Shown here: positions 8,386 to 17,861 of the stretch, piece by piece | Numbering within the stretch: position 1 is the first letter of the stretch | How the letters are laid out: every line of letters begins with the position of its first letter | Translations under genes and position numbers: made by a program | Source of the DNA: Spirosoma sp. SC4-14 | GTDB taxonomy: Bacteria; Bacteroidota; Bacteroidia; Cytophagales; Spirosomataceae | Reading direction: 5' to 3' | NCBI RefSeq assembly: GCF_037201965.1 | Contig: NZ_CP147518.1 | Location: forward strand, 1,921,001 to 1,985,000 | Length of the DNA stretch: 64,000 nt | Notes under the pieces: generated by a model | What the model was told of the DNA's origin: nothing | Database searches by the model: none | The model's input: the letters and a program-made list of their open reading frames with translations, nothing else

Positions 8386-9006
8386 TTATTGTTTTATAAG
8401 CTCCAGAATAATCAGCACGAGGCCAACTACTAAGGCAATGGCACCAATGGCTGCACCAAAGCCATTGCCGATGAGTAGTAATAATAAGCCAGCAGCTGCT
8501 ACGATGAGCCCAATTGTCAGCATCGACGTAGCCATCGTACGTTCTGGCGACAGTTTATGCTTGATTTTATTATTGATCTGCTTGGTAGCTACACGCTCCA
8601 GCAGGGTCATTTTTTTGGTAGATGCTTTTGTTTGAGGAGCCGCTGTGGTTTGAACCGGTGCTGAGTTGAGCAGGTTTTTTACCTTCTCCATCCGCTTGGT
8701 CAGTTTTTTGTTCGAAGCCAGCCTGCTGTCGTTGCGTACGTAGGCTTCAATCTGATTCATGGTTTGTTTGGCCTGGGCAACCTGTTCGGCAGGTTCGGTT
8801 GCTGGAGTGGCGATCGCTTCAGTAACAACTTCGGGCTGGGCCGATGGAGTTGACACCACTGATGGTGTTGGGGCAATGGTTTCAGTTTTGGCGGTGTGGT
8901 AATTTTCGACAGGACCACGCTGGAAATAAGCGACCGGACGGCTGCACGACGACAGAACGGCAGCTCCGATCAAGGCTGCGTAAAGGTGTTTGGTCATTGT
9001 TTTCAT
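8386..9006 (-). CDS. Lipoprotein of the CSRPVA family, copy 1
   Basis: 206 residues from the ATG at 9004-9006. A lipoprotein signal puts the lipid-modified cysteine at residue 21 (AAVLSSCSRPVAYFQ). Residues 30-80 are a Pro/Thr/Val/Glu-rich linker. Then come a charged conserved segment (VRNDSRLASNKKLTKRMEK) and a second one (KMTLLERVATKQINNKIK). The last 45 residues are two hydrophobic segments separated by a Gly-rich turn, ending ELIKQ. It is paralogous to the next two genes; about 110 bases are nearly identical to copy 2. I recognise no named family. The design suggests a periplasmic protein anchored by both a lipid and a C-terminal hairpin. Confidence 0.8.
   Translation of the reverse strand: MKTMTKHLYAALIGAAVLSSCSRPVAYFQRGPVENYHTAKTETIAPTPSVVSTPSAQPEVVTEAIATPATEPAEQVAQAKQTMNQIEAYVRNDSRLASNKKLTKRMEKVKNLLNSAPVQTTAAPQTKASTKKMTLLERVATKQINNKIKHKLSPERTMATSMLTIGLIVAAAGLLLLLIGNGFGAAIGAIALVVGLVLIILELIKQ
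8680..8790. repeat. About 110-bp near-identical repeat shared by two lipoprotein genes
   Basis: Bases 8680-8790 match 9491-9601 with only scattered changes (for example, both contain ATCCGCTTGGTCAG and GTACGTAGGCTTCAA). They encode the same conserved segment, so this is a recent duplication or gene conversion. Confidence 0.75.
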
Positions 9007-9148
9007 AGAGTTGTTTTCGTTTAAGAACATTGATTGGTTGTCATTCCCAACAACTAAGCACTGATTGCTTTGTTAACCAAAAGGTATGAAAAATCACCTA
9101 ATCCAATAAAAACCCACTGCGAAATAGTGTAAACGGTGGCCAATAGAC

Positions 9149-9190
9149 GTAAAAAAGTCGGGCTGGTTATCCCAGCGCCGACTTTTTTAC
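9149..9190. terminator. Terminator after lipoprotein copy 2
   Basis: Outer arms GTAAAAAAGTCGG (9149-9161) and 9178-9190, plus inner GCTGG/CCAGC (9162-9166 with 9172-9176). On the minus strand it ends in a T run, 12 bases past the stop at 9203. Confidence 0.85.
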
Positions 9191-9202
9191 CTATCAGGAG
9201 CC

Positions 9203-9808
9203 TTATTCCAGAACGCCGAGCAGAATCAGTACGATACCTACAATGAGTAGTACCAGACCAATTACGCCAATTACGCCACCAAAAAGCAAGGAAAGGATAA
9301 GACCAATAGCGCCGATGATGATACCGTTTTTGGTATTCTTGTTCAGGTATTTCGCTTCATCGGGAGCTACGTGATTCTTAATCTTTTTATCCATCTTTTT
9401 CAGCATCGCTTTCTCAACCAGCGTCAGCTTGTGGGCCGAAGCGGCTTTGGTCGATACGGTTTTTTCACTTGCGGTGGCCAGTAAGCTATTTACCTTCTCC
9501 ATCCGCTTGGTCAGTTTTTTGTTCGAGGCCAGTTTGCTGTCGTTGCGTACGTAGGCTTCAAGTTGACTCATGGCCTGTTTGGCCTGGGCAACCTGCTCGG
9601 CGGGGGCCATTGATTCAAGGGCAGAAGCAGGAGCCTGGACGGGTTCTGCAACCGTAACGTTGGGAGTGACCGTTGCTACTGGCTGCGGTTTGGTCGAGGT
9701 GAAGTGTTCGCGTTGACTGGGCTGAAAATAGGCAACTGGACGGCTACACGACGATAGAATGGAAGCCCCAAGTAGGGCTGCAAAAATGTGTTTGGAGAAC
9801 GCGCTCAT
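9203..9808 (-). CDS. Lipoprotein of the CSRPVA family, copy 2
   Basis: 201 residues from the ATG at 9806-9808 (MSAFSKHIFAALLGASI). The longer frame up to 9943 would bury the signal peptide and is not used. The lipobox ILSSC gives Cys21, as in both neighbours, followed by SRPVAYFQ. Conserved blocks are EQVAQAKQAMSQLEAYVRND, SKLASNKKLTKRMEK and KLTLVEKAMLKKMDKKIK, then a C-terminal pair of hydrophobic helices joined by LFGGVIG. It has its own terminator (9149-9190), so it seems to be transcribed separately from the others. Function unknown; periplasmic, lipid-anchored location is inferred from the signal. Confidence 0.8.
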   Translation of the reverse strand: MSAFSKHIFAALLGASILSSCSRPVAYFQPSQREHFTSTKPQPVATVTPNVTVAEPVQAPASALESMAPAEQVAQAKQAMSQLEAYVRNDSKLASNKKLTKRMEKVNSLLATASEKTVSTKAASAHKLTLVEKAMLKKMDKKIKNHVAPDEAKYLNKNTKNGIIIGAIGLILSLLFGGVIGVIGLVLLIVGIVLILLGVLE

Positions 9809-9936
9809 ATAGAACGTTTTTGAGTGGGACCATAAAATTGTCAACCACATCAACTGCATCAGAGTGGGTTTGTTGTGTAGTTGATATACATTCCTGCAAA
9901 AAAAAGGAAGAATCCGAGCAAACGAGCCAGACAGGG

Positions 9937-9980
9937 CATACAAAATCCCACCAGATGGCTATCCAGTGGGATTTTGTATG
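9937..9980. terminator. Terminator after lipoprotein copy 3
   Basis: CATACAAAATCCCAC (9937-9951) pairs exactly with 9966-9980, loop 14 bases. It lies 31 bases downstream of the stop at 10011 on the minus strand. Confidence 0.75.
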
Positions 9981-10010
9981 GCACTTCATGAAGTCGGTAT
10001 AGACAAGGTT

Positions 10011-10619
10011 TTAGAGCAGGCCGACCAGTAAGATGACCGCACCCGCCAGCAGCACAATTAAGCCTACGGTAGCACCAGTACCTGAGGTGAGCAGCAGGAG
10101 CAGGAGGCCAACAATAACCAGTACGGCTCCGGTTGCCAGAATACCCGAATTCATCATGGTTTTGTCGGGGTTCTGGGGGGCTAGTTGCCTGCTGATTTTT
10201 TTATTCATTTTCTTCAGTACCATCCGTTCCATTAGCCCTGCTTTTTTTGTCGAATTGGTTGACGAGAAACCCAGAGTCGATTGGGTGGCGGTTGTCTCAA
10301 CGAGCGTACGAATGCGATTCAGTCGTTTCTGGACGGTTTTGTTCGAGGCTAATTTGCTATCGTTCCGAACGAGGGCATCCATTTGATCGAGGGCTTCGCT
10401 AATGCGCGTAGCCGGAGCCATGGGTATTGGAGCGGTTTCGGCAGAGGGCTCCATTGCCGGAGCTTCTGTTGAAACGGTTGGCGAAGTGACCGGAGCGGAT
10501 GTTGCTACAGCAAAATGTTCGCGTGGGGTTGGCTGGAAGTGAGCAACCGGGCGGCTGCATGCAGTGAACATGGTGGCCATTACCAGACCGGCCAGCAGAC
10601 GTTGAGTACTGATTTTCAT
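10011..10619 (-). CDS. Lipoprotein of the CSRPVA family, copy 3 (most diverged)
   Basis: 202 residues from the ATG at 10617-10619. Cys21 lies in MATMFTACSRPVAHFQ, aligned with the other two copies. The linker is Ala/Pro/Thr-rich. The core block reads ALDQMDALVRNDSKLASNKT, so the Val-Arg-Asn-Asp-Ser and Leu-Ala-Ser-Asn-Lys words are kept while flanking residues differ. A second block (KAGLMERMVLKKMNKKIS) precedes two C-terminal hydrophobic segments rich in Leu, Val and Gly. A hairpin follows. It is probably the oldest member of the triplet. No known family assigned. Confidence 0.8.
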   Translation of the reverse strand: MKISTQRLLAGLVMATMFTACSRPVAHFQPTPREHFAVATSAPVTSPTVSTEAPAMEPSAETAPIPMAPATRISEALDQMDALVRNDSKLASNKTVQKRLNRIRTLVETTATQSTLGFSSTNSTKKAGLMERMVLKKMNKKISRQLAPQNPDKTMMNSGILATGAVLVIVGLLLLLLTSGTGATVGLIVLLAGAVILLVGLL

Positions 10620-10724
10620 AGTGTTGAATGATTTGCTTACGTGCAATGAAGAACTACGTTCAGTAAACAGGCTCGGCTGCTATTTGTTGATAATCAGTAT
10701 GAATTTCCGATTCAGTGGAAAAGA

Positions 10725-10754
10725 AATCCCCGGCCTCTGTCGAAACCGGGGATT
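10725..10754. terminator. Terminator after clpX
   Basis: AATCCCCGG (10725-10733) pairs with 10746-10754. Reading the minus strand, the stem is followed by TTTCTTTT. It is 23 bases after the clpX stop. Confidence 0.75.
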
Positions 10755-10776
10755 GGACTAACCTGAAAAGCCTGGC

Positions 10777-12009
10777 TCAGGCAACCGACCGTAATTGATA
10801 GGCCGTCGATTTGCCAAACTTTTCGCGGGCATAATCTAAACTTACCGTCAGTTCTTTAACATTGGTTTGCGACGGCATTTCGAACATGGCATCGGTAATA
10901 ATCGACTCACAGATGGAGCGTAGGCCACGCGCACCCAGGCCATACTGTAATGCCTGATCAACAATATAGTTAAGCGCGCTAACATCCCACATTAGCTTAA
11001 TGCCCTCCATCTGGAACAACTTGTTATATTGTTTGGTAATCGCATTTTTGGGCTCAGTCAAAATGCGCATCAGTGCTTCGCGGTCGAGGGGTTCGAGGTG
11101 AGTAAGCACCGGTAAACGCCCAAGAAGTTCAGGAATTAACCCAAACGATTTGAGATCTAGGGCCGAAATGTAGCGCATCAGATGCCCTTTTTCGAGCGTA
11201 TCATTCAGTCGCCGGTCGCCTGAGAAGCCAATGGGGCGGGTGTTTACCCGCTTGGCAATGTGCCGTTCAATTCCGTCGAAAGCGCCACCGCAGATAAACA
11301 GAATATTTTCGGTGTTGAGCGCAATCATACGCTGGTCGGGGTGTTTGCGACCGCCCTGAGGAGGAACATTTACGACAGAGCCTTCCAGTAGTTTCAGTAG
11401 GGCTTGTTGAACGCCTTCGCCACTGACATCGCGGGTAATGCTTGGGTTGTCTGATTTGCGGGCAATTTTGTCGATCTCATCAATGTAAACAATGCCGCGC
11501 TCGGCAGCTTCAACATTATAGTCGGCGGCCTGCAACAACCGTGTCAGAATGGTTTCTACATCTTCGCCTACATAACCGGCTTCCGTGATAACTGTAGCAT
11601 CGGCAATGCAGAAGGGAACTTCCAGAATTTTAGCAATCGACCGGGCCAGATAGGTTTTGCCCGTACCCGTCTCCCCAACCATCAGGATATTCGATTTTTC
11701 GATCGTAACATCGTCGTTTGTTTTGGGTTGCATCAACCGTTTATAGTGATTGTAAACAGCAACGGCAATTGCTTTTTTTGCATCGTCCTGACCAATAACA
11801 TACTGGTCGAGGTGGCGCTTCATTTCCAGAGGCTTAATCAGGTTAATATGCACCTCATCCGGCTCGCTTTTTCGGGGGCGCATCTCATCCAGCACTACCT
11901 GATGACCTTGTTCAATGCAGTAGTTACAGATGTGCGCATCAATTCCCGATAGCAATACCAGTACCTCGTTTTTGCGCCGTCCGCAGAACGAGCAACTTAT
12001 TTGTGGCAT
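10777..12009 (-). CDS. clpX: ClpX, ATPase subunit of ClpXP protease
   Basis: 410 residues, standard length. It unfolds tagged proteins and feeds them to ClpP. The N-terminal zinc domain has Cys6, Cys9, Cys28 and Cys31 (CSFC and CNYC). The AAA+ domain has Walker A GETGTGKT (112-119), pore loop GYVGED (145-150), Walker B VYIDEIDK (Asp176, Glu177), and sensor-2 GARGLR near the C-terminus. The order clpP then clpX is the usual one, but a terminator (12264-12306) and a candidate promoter (12163-12193) lie between them, so clpX may be transcribed independently. Confidence 0.97.
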   Translation of the reverse strand: MPQISCSFCGRRKNEVLVLLSGIDAHICNYCIEQGHQVVLDEMRPRKSEPDEVHINLIKPLEMKRHLDQYVIGQDDAKKAIAVAVYNHYKRLMQPKTNDDVTIEKSNILMVGETGTGKTYLARSIAKILEVPFCIADATVITEAGYVGEDVETILTRLLQAADYNVEAAERGIVYIDEIDKIARKSDNPSITRDVSGEGVQQALLKLLEGSVVNVPPQGGRKHPDQRMIALNTENILFICGGAFDGIERHIAKRVNTRPIGFSGDRRLNDTLEKGHLMRYISALDLKSFGLIPELLGRLPVLTHLEPLDREALMRILTEPKNAITKQYNKLFQMEGIKLMWDVSALNYIVDQALQYGLGARGLRSICESIITDAMFEMPSQTNVKELTVSLDYAREKFGKSTAYQLRSVA

Positions 12010-12162
12010 GTACGTTTGCAGTGTAAATGAAGTAGTTATGGCAGTCAGTGCTTATGTTGAAAAAGGACTGATCTGCTCCGTTAACAGTTCGTGTTAATTC
12101 TTTGTTAAGCGAACTTCGTCATAAAATAGCGACGAAAGTATAATTGGCTCAGGTACGATTAA

Positions 12163-12193
12163 CAAAATTATTGATCGGCATCGATACAGACAA
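12163..12193 (-). promoter_or_regulatory. Candidate promoter of clpX
   Basis: Read on the minus strand: TTG at 12193-12191, a 20-base spacer, then TAATTTTG at 12170-12163, which fits the Bacteroidota TAnnTTTG box. It is about 150 bases before the clpX ATG. The rest of the 367-base clpX-clpP spacer holds only the terminator below. Confidence 0.4.
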
Positions 12194-12263
12194 GGTTCAG
12201 TTAGTCATCTATGTATATTTTTTGCTTTATCGATAGCTATTTTCCGGATTCTGGCATTATTAA

Positions 12264-12306
12264 AAACAAAAGCGCAGGTTCATGTAAATGATCTGCGCTT
12301 TTGTTT
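12264..12306. terminator. Terminator after clpP
   Basis: AAACAAAAGCGCAG (12264-12277) pairs exactly with 12293-12306, loop 15 bases; the minus strand ends in a T-rich tail. Confidence 0.75.
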
Positions 12307-12376
12307 ACGTAAATTGTAGTACCGGCAGAGGCTATCCAGGATTTAACCCTTTACGCTTTCTGCGGCTAAACATGAA

Positions 12377-13051
12377 TTATTTTTCCCGGCGAAGCACTTC
12401 GTCGATTAGTCCGTATTCTTTAGCTTCTTCGGCCCGCATCCATTTGTCGCGGTCCGAATCTTTTTCAATTTGTTCAACGCTTTTTCCCGAATGGCTGGCC
12501 AGAATCTGGTATAGCTCTTCGCGGAGTTTTACAATTTCGCGGGCCGTAATTTCGATATCGACCGACTGCCCCTGCGCACCACCCGATGGCTGGTGGATCA
12601 TGATGCGGGCGTGAGGAAGGGCCGACCGTTTGCCAGCCGCGCCCCCTGCCAGCAATACTGCCCCCATCGAGGCTGCCAGACTGGTGCAGACCGTAGCAAC
12701 GTCGGGACGAACATATTGCATGGTATCGTAAATACCCAGACCAGCGTAGACCGATCCTCCAGGGCTGTTCAGATACATCAGAATATCTTTTTTAGGATCA
12801 GCCGATTCGAGGAATAGCAACTGTGCCACAATGATGTTTGCAATATTATCATCGACGGGCAGGCCCATGAAAATAATCCGGTCGGCCATCAGTCGCGAGA
12901 AAACGTCAACTTCACGGAAGTTCATCGGACGTTCTTCAATGACCGAGCGAGTCATATTTTCAACGGTGTGATTTACATAACCATCAACAGTGAGGCCATT
13001 GAGGCCCATGTGGTGTACAGCGAATTTGCGGAATTCTTTTTCGTAATTCAT
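12377..13051 (-). CDS. clpP: ClpP, ATP-dependent protease proteolytic subunit
   Basis: 224 residues. It is the serine peptidase that forms the degradation chamber with ClpX. The triad is visible: Ser128 in [11 protein letters not shown], His153 in [11 protein letters not shown], and Asp198 in [28 protein letters not shown] forms the substrate-binding strand. It has a longer N-terminus than E. coli ClpP (about 25 extra residues before the NHTVENMTR segment), which may be cut off during maturation. It is divergent from the HTH gene at 13304, with a 252-base shared spacer. Confidence 0.96.
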   Translation of the reverse strand: MNYEKEFRKFAVHHMGLNGLTVDGYVNHTVENMTRSVIEERPMNFREVDVFSRLMADRIIFMGLPVDDNIANIIVAQLLFLESADPKKDILMYLNSPGGSVYAGLGIYDTMQYVRPDVATVCTSLAASMGAVLLAGGAAGKRSALPHARIMIHQPSGGAQGQSVDIEITAREIVKLREELYQILASHSGKSVEQIEKDSDRDKWMRAEEAKEYGLIDEVLRREK

Positions 13052-13303
13052 AATTGGGTTTACTCCTTTGGGTGAAAACGAATAACGAGGTATTCAGGTT
13101 CGAAAAATTAAATACTGGACTTTGGAAGTTAGACGCCGGACTTTATATTGATGCTTATGAAGAAAAAACGTCATAGCCTAACATCGGTAGCCAGCATCTA
13201 CCATCCAATATCTGATAGATTCGAATTCTTTCATTGCAAAAATGCGTTATCCTTCCGAAAATCAGTGTCAGTTTAAGTTTAGATTTTATCGTAGCTACTT
13301 GAT

Positions 13304-13717
13304 ATGAAGACATCAATTGAAGAAAAAATACGGCTGCATAGGCTTCAGCGGGGGCTTTCGCAGGAAAATATGGCCGATTTGCTCAACCTGTCGACAACCG
13401 CTTATGGCGATATTGAGCGTGGTAAAACCGATCTGACGCTCTCTCGTCTGAATCAGATTGCCAGGGTTCTGGAACTGTCGCCACTAATACTTCTTTCTGA
13501 TGAGCCGATTACGGCCCAGGTCATTGAGAATAAAACCGACGACAGCACCGTGCACGAACTGGAACGCCTGCAACTGGTTGTTGAAAAACAGCAGCTTGAA
13601 CTGGATAAACTACGACTGGAAGCCGATTACTGGAAACGGAAATACGACGACCGAATTGCGTTCGAGCTTCTCCGCTCAATGGGCGTTTCGCAGGAGCGCG
13701 AACGAATTGGTTTCTAA
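13304..13717 (+). CDS. XRE-family HTH regulator with C-terminal coiled coil
   Basis: 137 residues. Residues 5-60 form a Cro/C1-type helix-turn-helix (IRLHRLQRGLSQENMADLLN, then TTAYGDIERGKTDLTLSRLN). The rest is a charged heptad-like helix (LERLQLVVEKQQLELDKLRL) likely to mediate dimer formation. No toxin or prophage gene is nearby. It is divergent from clpP and could respond to stress or control the shared spacer; that is a guess from position. Its stop codon lies inside the terminator stem. Confidence 0.85.
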   Translation: MKTSIEEKIRLHRLQRGLSQENMADLLNLSTTAYGDIERGKTDLTLSRLNQIARVLELSPLILLSDEPITAQVIENKTDDSTVHELERLQLVVEKQQLELDKLRLEADYWKRKYDDRIAFELLRSMGVSQERERIGF

Positions 13718-13760
13718 CAAACGCTCCCTGAAGAATTGGGAGTTCAGGGAGCGTTTGTTA
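13715..13760. terminator. Bidirectional terminator, XRE gene and czcA
   Basis: Perfect 18-base arms (13715-13732 and 13743-13760, core ACGCTCCCTGAA), loop 10 bases. The left arm begins with the TAA stop of the HTH gene, and the right arm ends 4 bases before the czcA stop codon. Confidence 0.85.
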
Positions 13761-13763
13761 GCA

Positions 13764-16700
13764 CTAGAGCGAAGAGAATTTATGCCGATAGAAGGCATAA
13801 AAAATCAGTGGAAACACAAAGAGTGTCAGTATGGTAGCGGTTATTAAGCCGCCGATGACCACAATGGCCAGCGGCTTGGCTGTTTCGGAGCCGATTCCAT
13901 GCGATACCGCAGCCGGAATCAGACCAATACCGGCCATCATGGCCGTCATCACAACGGGTCTGATGCGCGACACGACTCCCAGGTGAATTGAATCGTTGAG
14001 CGACATCTTGTTGTGCAGGTTTTTCTTGAAGACCGAAATCAGAATCACACCATTCTGGATGCAGATGCCGAAGAGGGCAATGAACCCAATTCCGGCCGAA
14101 ATACTGAAGTTAACATGCGTAATGAGCAGAGCCGCAATGCCGCCAATGATGGCAAATGGGACGTTGAACAACACAAGCCCCGCGTCTTTTACATTGCCAA
14201 AGAGCACAAATAAGATAAAGAAAATTCCCAGCAGGCTAATGGGTACGACCTGCTCCAGCCGGAGTGTGGCGCGTTGCTGGTTCTCAAAATCGCCCGCCCA
14301 TTTTACCGTATAACCCGTTGGTAACTTTACGTTAGCGGCAACTTTCTGTTGCGCTTCGGCAACAGCCCCCCCCATGTCGCGACCCCGTACCGAAAATTTA
14401 ACGGCTCCGTAGCGTTGGCCGGCCTCGCGGAAAATCAGTACTGGTCCCGTTTGGGTATATACACTGGCGATTTCCTTAATCGGAATCATGGAACCATTTT
14501 CGGTCGGAACCATCAGGTGAGCAATTTGCTGCTCATTAGAGCGGAAGGGTAAATCGTAGCGAATCCGCAGGTCGAATTTTCGTTCGCCTTCGTAGATCTG
14601 CGTGGCCGCCTTGCCTCCAATAGCCATTTCAATGACCGCTTCTGCATCGGATTTATTGACCCCGTAAACCGCCAGTTTGCGTTCGTCGAGTTCTACGCGC
14701 ATTTCGGGCTGGCCAGTTGTACGAATCAGCCCCAGGTCTTCGATACCCCGAACGGTAGCCAGTTGTTTCTGAATTTCAGCTCCTTTCTCTTCAAGAATAG
14801 TTTGATCGGGGCCATAAATCTTAACCGCAATAGACCCTTTTACGCCTGAAACGGCTTCTTCGACGTTGTCCATAATGGGCTGCGAGAAGTTGAAGTTTAC
14901 CCCCGGAAACACACTGAGCCGTTCCTGCATTTTGTCGATGAGCTGCTCTTTGGTTAACCCACTTTTCCACTGATCCTGCGGATAAATGTCGACCAGAAAT
15001 TCGATGTTGTAGAAACCCGTTGGATCGGTCCCATCGTTGGGTCGGCCGGTTTGAGAAATAACGCCTTTCACCTCTGGGAAATCTTCGAAAATGTGGCGCA
15101 TCTGAATCGTTTGTTTGACCGATTCGGGCAGCGAAATACTCATGGGCATGGTAGCCCGAACGTAAATCGAGCCTTCGTTTAATTCGGGCAGAAACTCCGT
15201 TCCCAACAACGTAAAGCCGGATAAACCAATTAATACAACCACAAAAGTTACGATCAGGCTCAACTTCTTATGCGCAAACGTAAAGCCAAAGGCTTTAGTA
15301 GCATATTTGGTAACGACATTGACGAAGGGGTTGTGTTTTTCCCGAACGTTTTTGTTCAGCAACAGACTGGCCAGTACTGGCACCAGCGTTAACGTAAAAA
15401 GTAATGCGCCCAATAAGGCGAAGCCGAGTGTCCAGGCCAGGGGCGAGAACATTTTACCTTCTACTTTCTGAAACGAGAAAATAGGTACCAGACAGGTAAT
15501 GATGATGAGCTTGGAAAAGAAAATGGCTTTCCCCATTTCGGTACCGGTTTTTCGCAGAATGCCTAATTTGGCCAGCTTATTGAACCGCGCCATTCCCCGT
15601 TCATGAGCTAGCTCGTCGAGGGTTACAAATATGCCTTCAACCATCACAACGGCACCGTCGACAATAATGCCGAAGTCAATAGCACCCATTGAGAGCAGGT
15701 TGGCCGACATACCTTTGAGCCGCAGGCAAATAAAGGCAAACAGGAGCGCCAGCGGAATAATGATCGATACGGTAATGGTAGTGCGCCAGTCGGCCATAAA
15801 CAGAAACACAATTACCGTTACGAACACAATGCCTTCGATGAGGTTGTGGGTTACGGTATGCGTAGCGAAATGGATGAGCGTTTCGCGGTTGTAGAATGTG
15901 TTGATCTGCACATCGGCGGGCAGAATGCTTGTGTTCAGTTCGTTGATCTTTGCTTTTACGCGTTCAATCACTTCGCTGGGGTTTTCGCCTTTCCGCATCA
16001 CCACAATACATTCAACTACATCGTCCTGTTTGTCGCGCCCAGCCTGACCGAGCCGGGGCAGTGCAGACTCCGACACCTGAGCCACGTTGCGAACCATGAT
16101 GGGGGTGCCGTTAATGTTTTTGATGATAATGTTCTGAATGTCCTGCTGATTTTTGAGCAGACCAATGCCGCGCACAACGTAGGCTTCGGAGTTTTTGTTG
16201 ATTACATCGCCCCCCACATTGACGTTGGAATTGGCCACAGCCTGATATAACTGCAACGGAGTGATGTTGTAATCGATGAGCCGACGCGGATCAACCGAAA
16301 TCTCGTACGTCTTCACTTCACCCCCAAAACTAACCACATCGGCTACGCCCGGAACACTTTTTAACTGCCGATCGATAACCCAGTCCTGCAGAGTTTTCAG
16401 TTCGCGGGCGGTTCGGGTAGGCGACTGAAGCGTATAGCGGAAGATTTCGCCGGTTGGGCCATAGGGTGGCTGCACATCGGGCTTGATGCCTTCGGGTAGC
16501 TCAACGCTATTAAGCAGGTTATTGACCTGCTGACGGGCAAAGGCGTCATCGACTCCATCGTCGAACAATATCTTCACTACCGATAGCCCAAAAAGCGAAG
16601 TAGACCGGATGTCGGTGCGTTTCTGAACAGGATTGAGGCCAATCTCTATTGGAATCGTTACAAACTTTTCAACCTCTTCGGCCGAGCGGCCGGGCCACTG

Positions 16701-16862
16701 GGTAATGAGTGTGATTTGAGTATTTGTAACATCCGGGAAGGCTTCGATTGGCGTATTCTGATAGCTGATTATACCAGCAATGACGGCCAGTGCCGTCAGG
16801 AAAAATATGAAAAACTTGTTCTTCAGCGAGAACGTAAGAATTCCTTTTATGAACTTATTCAT
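13764..16862 (-). CDS. czcA: CzcA/CusA-type heavy-metal RND efflux pump
   Basis: 1032 residues from the ATG at 16860-16862 (MNKFIKGILTF); the frame extends 11 codons further without better support. It is an inner-membrane proton/cation antiporter with twelve helices in two halves. The heavy-metal signature in TM4 is present with the spacing seen in CzcA: Asp396, Asp402 and Glu409 in AIDFGIIVDGAVVMVEG. The periplasmic parts carry PEGIKPDVQPPYGPTGEIF and the second-half ELNEGSIYVRATMPMS typical of the group. No adaptor (CzcB) or outer-membrane (CzcC) gene lies next to it, so its partners must be encoded elsewhere. Confidence 0.93.
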   Translation of the reverse strand: MNKFIKGILTFSLKNKFFIFFLTALAVIAGIISYQNTPIEAFPDVTNTQITLITQWPGRSAEEVEKFVTIPIEIGLNPVQKRTDIRSTSLFGLSVVKILFDDGVDDAFARQQVNNLLNSVELPEGIKPDVQPPYGPTGEIFRYTLQSPTRTARELKTLQDWVIDRQLKSVPGVADVVSFGGEVKTYEISVDPRRLIDYNITPLQLYQAVANSNVNVGGDVINKNSEAYVVRGIGLLKNQQDIQNIIIKNINGTPIMVRNVAQVSESALPRLGQAGRDKQDDVVECIVVMRKGENPSEVIERVKAKINELNTSILPADVQINTFYNRETLIHFATHTVTHNLIEGIVFVTVIVFLFMADWRTTITVSIIIPLALLFAFICLRLKGMSANLLSMGAIDFGIIVDGAVVMVEGIFVTLDELAHERGMARFNKLAKLGILRKTGTEMGKAIFFSKLIIITCLVPIFSFQKVEGKMFSPLAWTLGFALLGALLFTLTLVPVLASLLLNKNVREKHNPFVNVVTKYATKAFGFTFAHKKLSLIVTFVVVLIGLSGFTLLGTEFLPELNEGSIYVRATMPMSISLPESVKQTIQMRHIFEDFPEVKGVISQTGRPNDGTDPTGFYNIEFLVDIYPQDQWKSGLTKEQLIDKMQERLSVFPGVNFNFSQPIMDNVEEAVSGVKGSIAVKIYGPDQTILEEKGAEIQKQLATVRGIEDLGLIRTTGQPEMRVELDERKLAVYGVNKSDAEAVIEMAIGGKAATQIYEGERKFDLRIRYDLPFRSNEQQIAHLMVPTENGSMIPIKEIASVYTQTGPVLIFREAGQRYGAVKFSVRGRDMGGAVAEAQQKVAANVKLPTGYTVKWAGDFENQQRATLRLEQVVPISLLGIFFILFVLFGNVKDAGLVLFNVPFAIIGGIAALLITHVNFSISAGIGFIALFGICIQNGVILISVFKKNLHNKMSLNDSIHLGVVSRIRPVVMTAMMAGIGLIPAAVSHGIGSETAKPLAIVVIGGLITATILTLFVFPLIFYAFYRHKFSSL

Positions 16863-17147
16863 GAACTGGTGAGGTGGTGAATTTCCCCGGAACAAAGGTG
16901 ATGTGGGGGGCTTAAATCGGGCTTAAGGATTTGTTAAAAGACTGTTAAATCCTTGAGTGAATAGAGCCTAGGCGCAACGTTGTTAGCTGGGTTTTTCGGA
17001 GTTGAGTAGTTTCAGCAAATCATGAAATGAAGACAGCGTAAATACAATACAGCTATTGTACGAAGCAAAAAGCCTGATTAATAGAATTTTAATTGAAAAA
17101 AATAGCCAGTCACGTGCTTGTTCGGTAAACTACAGCCAGGAAAACTA

Positions 17148-17633
17148 CTAAAAAGCAAGCCGATCGTTAGGGAGTGTAACGGTTTCCCACCAGTATAGGC
17201 GTAGGGTTTGAATGTATTTCTCCCATTCGCCCATATCCGATGGTTTCGTAATGTATGACGTACTGCCATAAAAATATGATTCCGTGATGTCGTCCCGATT
17301 GCTGGAGTAGCTCAGTATTACAACGGGGAGTTGTTTATAAGGAGACGATGAATGTTTAATCTGCTTAAGGATGTTCCAGCCATCCTGCCGGTCGGGCAGA
17401 TACAGATCCAGTAAAATCAGTTTAGGCAGGTCGCGGGCCTGTAGGGAGCAGGTATGCAAATAGTTCAGCGTTTCTTCAACATTGGTCGTCCGTACGGCTT
17501 TAACCTCCGATAACGATCGTTCAATGGCTAACTGGATAAGATGCCAATGGTCATCATTATCTTCAACAACCAACAAACTGGCATGTTTGAAATTGGGATT
17601 ACTAACCGGCTGGCTGTTGGCTTTTGCGATCAT
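17148..17633 (-). CDS. Single-domain CheY-like response regulator
   Basis: 161 residues made of one receiver domain. The acidic pocket is VVEDNDD (Glu24, Asp25), the phosphoacceptor Asp76 in LILLDLYLPDR, the switch residue Ser108 in VVILSYSS, and Lys130 in SYITKPSD. No DNA-binding output follows, so it acts by protein contact, like Rcp1 or Spo0F-type regulators. It is divergent from the histidine kinase at 17862 (228-base spacer), which is its likely partner. Confidence 0.9.
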   Translation of the reverse strand: MIAKANSQPVSNPNFKHASLLVVEDNDDHWHLIQLAIERSLSEVKAVRTTNVEETLNYLHTCSLQARDLPKLILLDLYLPDRQDGWNILKQIKHSSSPYKQLPVVILSYSSNRDDITESYFYGSTSYITKPSDMGEWEKYIQTLRLYWWETVTLPNDRLAF

Positions 17634-17861
17634 TTTACCTGTACGGGGGAAGACATAGCAGGTGCAATATACTGGCTAAAATCAAGAAATAACAACGGGA
17701 ATTGGCGAATCGGCAGTGTGTCAGTGCAATAAAAGAGTTAAAATCGAAAAGCCGTTTGATCATTTCTGCCGCAATTTAATAACGAGATCTACTTAGCCGA
17801 GTTTACAATTTAGTTAGCAAACCATCCATATCTACACGTTAATTAGCAGTATGGTATTCCT

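Noticed and set aside
13715..13760. Possible CRISPR or REP repeat
   Set aside because: A single perfect stem-loop between convergent genes, with no second copy or spacer array; read as a bidirectional terminator.
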